NCBI GenBank assembly: GCA_019420465.1 | Contig: JAHZHB010000037.1 | Span: 1-9,826, forward strand | Reading direction: 5' to 3' | DNA from: Lachnospiraceae bacterium | GTDB taxonomy: Bacteria; Bacillota; Clostridia; Lachnospirales; Lachnospiraceae | Length of the DNA: 9,826 nucleotides | In this document: in pieces, positions 7,326 through 9,826 of the stretch | Layout of the letters: every line of letters starts with the position of its first letter | Numbering within the stretch: the stretch's first letter is position 1 | The notes under the pieces: generated by a model | Seen by the model: the letters and a program-made list of their open reading frames with translations, nothing else | Databases searched by the model: none | Told to the model about the DNA's origin: nothing | Made by a program: the position numbers and the translations under genes

Positions 7326-7331
7326 GGAGGT
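7326..7331 (+). promoter_or_regulatory. Ribosome binding site that selects the TTG start of rimP
   Basis: GGAGGT lies 7 nt before TTG 7339. It overlaps the in-frame ATG at 7324, which itself has no upstream ribosome binding site. This makes TTG the likely start, giving the family-typical N-terminus MSKREEYEQK. Confidence 0.8.
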
Positions 7332-7338
7332 ATGTGTA

Positions 7339-7806
7339 TTGAGTAAACGAGAAGAATACGAGCAGAAGGCAGAAGCCATGCTGATGCCGATCATCGAAGC
7401 GAACAACTACGAGTTAGTCGATGTGGAGTATGTCAAAGAGGCCGGACAGTGGTATCTGCGAGCCTATATCGACAAAGAGGGTGGTTTTACGATCGGTGAC
7501 TGTGAGCTTGTCAGCAGAGCGTTCAGTGATCTTCTGGATCAGGATGATTTTATTGAGGATGCCTATATTCTCGAAGTCAGTTCTCCGGGACTTGGCCGTC
7601 CGCTGAAAAAAGAAAAAGATTATGTCCGCAGCATGGGCAAAAATCTGGAGATCCGCACCTACCGTGCCATCGACGGTGAAAAGGAATTTTACGGAATTCT
7701 TACCGCATATGATGATAAGTCAGTAACGATTCAGCCACAAGAGGGGGATGCGATGACTTTTGCAAAGAGTGATATCGCCCTGATCAGACTGGCATTTGAT
7801 TTTTAA
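7339..7806 (+). CDS. rimP: Ribosome maturation factor RimP
   Basis: RimP assists assembly of the 30S ribosomal subunit in the cytoplasm. The product has 155 residues, normal for the family. The N-terminal alpha/beta domain (about 1-85) includes YELVDVEYVKE and WYLRAYIDKEGG. The signature SSPGLGRPLK lies at 81-90, and the C-terminal SH3-like barrel runs from about 92 to the end. The start is TTG at 7339, chosen on its ribosome binding site. It is the first gene of the rimP-nusA-ylxR-ylxQ-infB operon, behind a strong promoter and a structured leader. nusA begins 22 nt downstream. The gene order supports the assignment fully. Confidence 0.96.
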   Translation: MSKREEYEQKAEAMLMPIIEANNYELVDVEYVKEAGQWYLRAYIDKEGGFTIGDCELVSRAFSDLLDQDDFIEDAYILEVSSPGLGRPLKKEKDYVRSMGKNLEIRTYRAIDGEKEFYGILTAYDDKSVTIQPQEGDAMTFAKSDIALIRLAFDF

Positions 7807-7828
7807 TACAGGAGGAAAAAAAGAAAAA

Positions 7829-9004
7829 ATGAACACAGAACTTTTAGAGGCACTGTCCATACTGGAAAAGGAGAAAAATATCAGCAAAGATACGATTCTG
7901 GACGCGATCGAGCAGTCCCTGATCCAGGCATGTAAGAATCATTTCGGTAAAGCAGACAATGTAACCGTTACGATCAACCGTGAGACAGGAGATTTCCATG
8001 TGGTGGCGGCCAAAGAGGTCGTAGAGAATCCGGAAGATCCGGTTATGGAGATCAGCCTTGCAGACGCTAAGATGATCGACCCGAAATATGAAGTCGGTGA
8101 TATGGTCAATGTAGAGATCCAGTCCAAATCCTTCGGACGTATCGCTACACAGAATGCCAAAAACGTCATCCTGCAGAAGATCCGCGAGGAAGAAAGAAAG
8201 GTACTTTACGATGAGTACTTTGGCAAAGAGCGCGAGGTCGTTACCGGTATCGTACAGCGTTACCTTGGCAAAAATGTCAGTGTCAATCTGGGCAAGGTAG
8301 ATGCCATGCTCAATGAAAAAGAGATGATCCCGGGCGAAAAGTTCGAGCCGACAGAGCGTATCAAGGTATACGTGCTGGAGGTCAGAGATACACCGAGAGG
8401 ACCGAAGGTCATGGTTTCCCGTACACATCCGGAGCTGGTCAAGAGACTGTTTGAGTCTGAGGTTACCGAGGTACATGACGGTATCGTTGAGATCAAATCC
8501 ATCGCCCGTGAGGCAGGTTCCCGTACCAAGATCGCTGTATGGTCCAATGATCCGGATGTCGATGCTGTAGGTGCCTGCGTAGGTATGAACGGTTCCCGTG
8601 TCAATGCCATCGTGGAGGAGCTGGGCGGCGAAAAGATCGATATCATCAACTGGGATGAGAACCCGGCTCTGATGATCGAAAATGCGTTAAGCCCGGCAAA
8701 GGTCATCACTGTATTGGCTGACCCGGATGATAAGACCGCACTTGTCATCGTTCCGGATTACCAGCTGTCCCTGGCTATCGGTAAAGAGGGACAGAATGCC
8801 CGTCTGGCAGCCCGTCTGACAGGATACAAGATCGATATCAAGAGCGAGACACAGGCACGTGAGTCCGGTGATTTCGAGTACTATGGCCTCGATGATGACG
8901 AGGATGAAGAAGAGGAGGATTTCCTGGAGGATACACAGGAAGCCGAAGAGTCTGAAGAGACTTCTGACGAATCCTTTGAGACAGAGGAAACCACAGAGGA
9001 GTAA
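7829..9004 (+). CDS. nusA: Transcription termination/antitermination factor NusA
   Basis: NusA binds RNA polymerase and nascent RNA to modulate pausing, intrinsic termination and antitermination. It has 391 residues. The domains run as the N-terminal RNA-polymerase-binding domain (1 to about 125), the S1 domain (about 133-200), KH1 (about 230-285, with VGMNGSRVNAIVEELGGEKID) and KH2 (about 300-345, with SLAIGKEGQNARLAARL). The C-terminal tail (about 353-391) is almost entirely Asp/Glu plus Ser/Thr. There are no C-terminal acidic repeat domains of the E. coli type, as is usual in Firmicutes. AGGAGG (7810-7815) lies 13 nt before ATG 7829, a rather long spacing. An in-frame ATG at 7796 lies inside the end of rimP and is unlikely. 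Confidence 0.97.
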   Translation: MNTELLEALSILEKEKNISKDTILDAIEQSLIQACKNHFGKADNVTVTINRETGDFHVVAAKEVVENPEDPVMEISLADAKMIDPKYEVGDMVNVEIQSKSFGRIATQNAKNVILQKIREEERKVLYDEYFGKEREVVTGIVQRYLGKNVSVNLGKVDAMLNEKEMIPGEKFEPTERIKVYVLEVRDTPRGPKVMVSRTHPELVKRLFESEVTEVHDGIVEIKSIAREAGSRTKIAVWSNDPDVDAVGACVGMNGSRVNAIVEELGGEKIDIINWDENPALMIENALSPAKVITVLADPDDKTALVIVPDYQLSLAIGKEGQNARLAARLTGYKIDIKSETQARESGDFEYYGLDDDEDEEEEDFLEDTQEAEESEETSDESFETEETTEE

Positions 9005-9010
9005 GATCCT

Positions 9011-9280
9011 ATGAAAAATATGAAACTGCCGATGCGCAAATGCACCGGCTGCGGAGAAATGAAAACAAAGAAAGAGCTGCTTCGGGTGCTGAAAACGCCG
9101 GAAGATGAGATCATCCTTGATGCTACAGGCCGCAAAAACGGCCGCGGAGCGTATCTGTGCCACAGCGTGGACTGTCTGAACAAGGCAGTAAAAAACAAAG
9201 GACTTGAGCGCTCTTTAAAGGTAAATATTCCTGAAACAGTATACGAAGAGCTGAAAAAGGAGATGGAAAACCTTGCATAA
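9011..9280 (+). CDS. ylxR: YlxR family RNA-binding protein (RNase P modulator RnpM)
   Basis: This 89-residue protein of the YlxR (DUF448) family is known in Firmicutes as an RNA-binding partner that modulates RNase P (RnpM). The family motifs are PMRKCTGCGEMK (7-18) and GRKNGRGAYLC (40-50). Cys11, Cys14, Cys50 and Cys55 could form a metal site, which is inference. GAGGAG (8996-9001), overlapping the end of nusA, is 9 nt before ATG 9011, supporting that start over Met4. It overlaps the next gene by 8 bp, and its place between nusA and ylxQ is the conserved one. Confidence 0.95.
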   Translation: MKNMKLPMRKCTGCGEMKTKKELLRVLKTPEDEIILDATGRKNGRGAYLCHSVDCLNKAVKNKGLERSLKVNIPETVYEELKKEMENLA

Positions 9281-9623
9281 CAATAAAGTGTTGTCTTTTA
9301 TCGGGATCTGTATGAAAGCCGGACATCTGGTCAGCGGAGAATTTTCCGTGGAAAAGTCGGTCAAAAGCGGCCATGCATGGCTGGTCCTGGTAGCAGCAGA
9401 TGCTTCGAACAACAGCAAAAAACAGTACACCAATATGTGCAGATACTATCAGGTACCGCTGTATTTTATCTCATCCAAGGAGGAGCTCGGGCATGCGCTG
9501 GGCAAGGAATACCGTGCATCCCTGGCCGTACAGGATGAAAATATGGCCGGTGCGCTGATCAAAAAGCTGAAAGAAGCAGGCATAGAGCCGGTAGATATCA
9601 CCCCGGCAGACGACGAAGAATAA
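9273..9623 (+). CDS. ylxQ: YlxQ, L7Ae/L30e-like RNA-binding protein
   Basis: This 116-residue protein belongs to the ribosomal L7Ae/L30e/S12e/Gadd45 fold, whose members bind kink-turn RNAs; the bacterial YlxQ role remains poorly defined. It shows the family's N-terminal pattern NNKVLSFIGICMKAGHLVSG, then the VLVAADASNNSKKQ strand-helix unit and VPLYFISSKEELGHALGK. The start is TTG at 9273, 8 bp inside the end of ylxR. AAGGAG (9257-9262) lies 10 nt upstream, inside ylxR, so translation is probably coupled. A downstream GTG at 9288 is possible but would remove the conserved Asn-Lys start. The acidic tail PADDEE ends 38 nt before infB. Confidence 0.92.
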   Translation: MHNNKVLSFIGICMKAGHLVSGEFSVEKSVKSGHAWLVLVAADASNNSKKQYTNMCRYYQVPLYFISSKEELGHALGKEYRASLAVQDENMAGALIKKLKEAGIEPVDITPADDEE

Positions 9624-9661
9624 AGGTAACCTGACAGGTAAAGGAAAGGCTGGTGTGAGCA

Positions 9662-9826
9662 TTGTCCAGACATAAAGTATATGAGCTGGCAAAAGAGCTG
9701 TGCGTCTCCAACAAGACCGTTCTGGCACTGTTGAGACTCAAAGGTGTGGATGTCAAAAGCCACATGAGCACAGTAGATGCACATCAGGAGGAAACGATCC
9801 GCAGGATGATCGCCGGCGGATTCGAC
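9662..9826 (+). CDS. infB: Translation initiation factor IF-2, N-terminal part (cut by window end)
   Basis: The first 55 codons of infB are present; the gene continues past the right edge. The product reads SRHKVYELAKELCVSNKTVLALLR, then LKGVDVKSHMSTVD and EETIRRMIAGGF, the small helical IF2_N domain found at the start of IF-2. The GTPase and C-terminal domains lie outside. A TGA at 9656-9658 in frame leaves TTG 9662 as the start. The ribosome binding site is weak: AAAGG (9645-9649) lies 12 nt away. The position after ylxQ is the conserved operon order and confirms the call. Confidence 0.93.
   Translation, partial: MSRHKVYELAKELCVSNKTVLALLRLKGVDVKSHMSTVDAHQEETIRRMIAGGFD

Noticed and set aside
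7324..7338. ATG at 7324 as the rimP start
   Set aside because: Its own bases form the GGAGG ribosome binding site for TTG 7339, and no Shine-Dalgarno sequence precedes it.
8260..8748. Minus-strand ORFs opposite nusA and ylxQ (for example 8260-8748 and 9449-9784)
   Set aside because: They are shadows of well-supported conserved genes, without ribosome binding sites or family motifs.
2123..9826. Novel defence, toxin-antitoxin, mobile or CRISPR system
   Set aside because: All coding space is filled by recognisable housekeeping or cell-wall genes with normal spacing. I found no spacer-repeat array, transposase, integrase or att-like duplication.

Overview
The window reads as chromosomal housekeeping DNA of a Gram-positive Firmicute, most likely a gut-type Lachnospiraceae (Clostridia). 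The evidence is the rimP-nusA-ylxR-ylxQ-infB gene order, frequent TTG starts, strong GGAGG-type ribosome binding sites, secreted proteins with bacterial Ig-like (Big_2) and SH3-like domains, and moderate GC content. The genus cannot be fixed from the sequence alone. All genes lie on the plus strand, and no phage, transposase, CRISPR, tRNA or rRNA is visible.

Region 1 (1-321) has no gene. It opens with a long fold-back element whose outer arms (1-43 and 165-207) are a perfect 43-bp inverted repeat. The 121 bp between them is itself an imperfect palindrome. An A/T-rich stretch follows, with a candidate promoter for the first gene. Region 2 (322-2105) is a secreted cell-wall protein, with an amidase-like cysteine-hydrolase domain followed by two SH3-Big_2 modules, closed by a strong intrinsic terminator. 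Region 3 (2123-7211) is a tight three-gene cluster: the B and A subunits of a type IIA topoisomerase, then a lipoprotein N-acetylmuramoyl-L-alanine amidase 18 nt later. The A subunit lacks the GyrA box in blade 1 of its C-terminal domain, which points to topoisomerase IV, but some B-subunit motifs look gyrase-like. Region 4 (7197-9826) starts with a very good sigma-A promoter overlapping the end of the amidase gene. It continues with a leader carrying two tetraloop hairpins, then rimP, nusA, ylxR (rnpM), ylxQ and the first 55 codons of infB, which runs off the edge.

Functionally, the window joins chromosome decatenation (topoisomerase), cell-wall cleavage (two unrelated amidases flanking it) and the transcription/translation operon (30S maturation, Nus factor, RNase P modulator, L7Ae-like RNA-binding protein, IF-2). 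I see no clear new defence or mobile system. The items most worth a second look are the 207-bp fold-back element, the structured rimP leader, the mixed gyrase/topoisomerase IV signatures with a GyrA-box-like motif at the extreme C-terminus, and the lysine-enriched duplicated module in the first protein.
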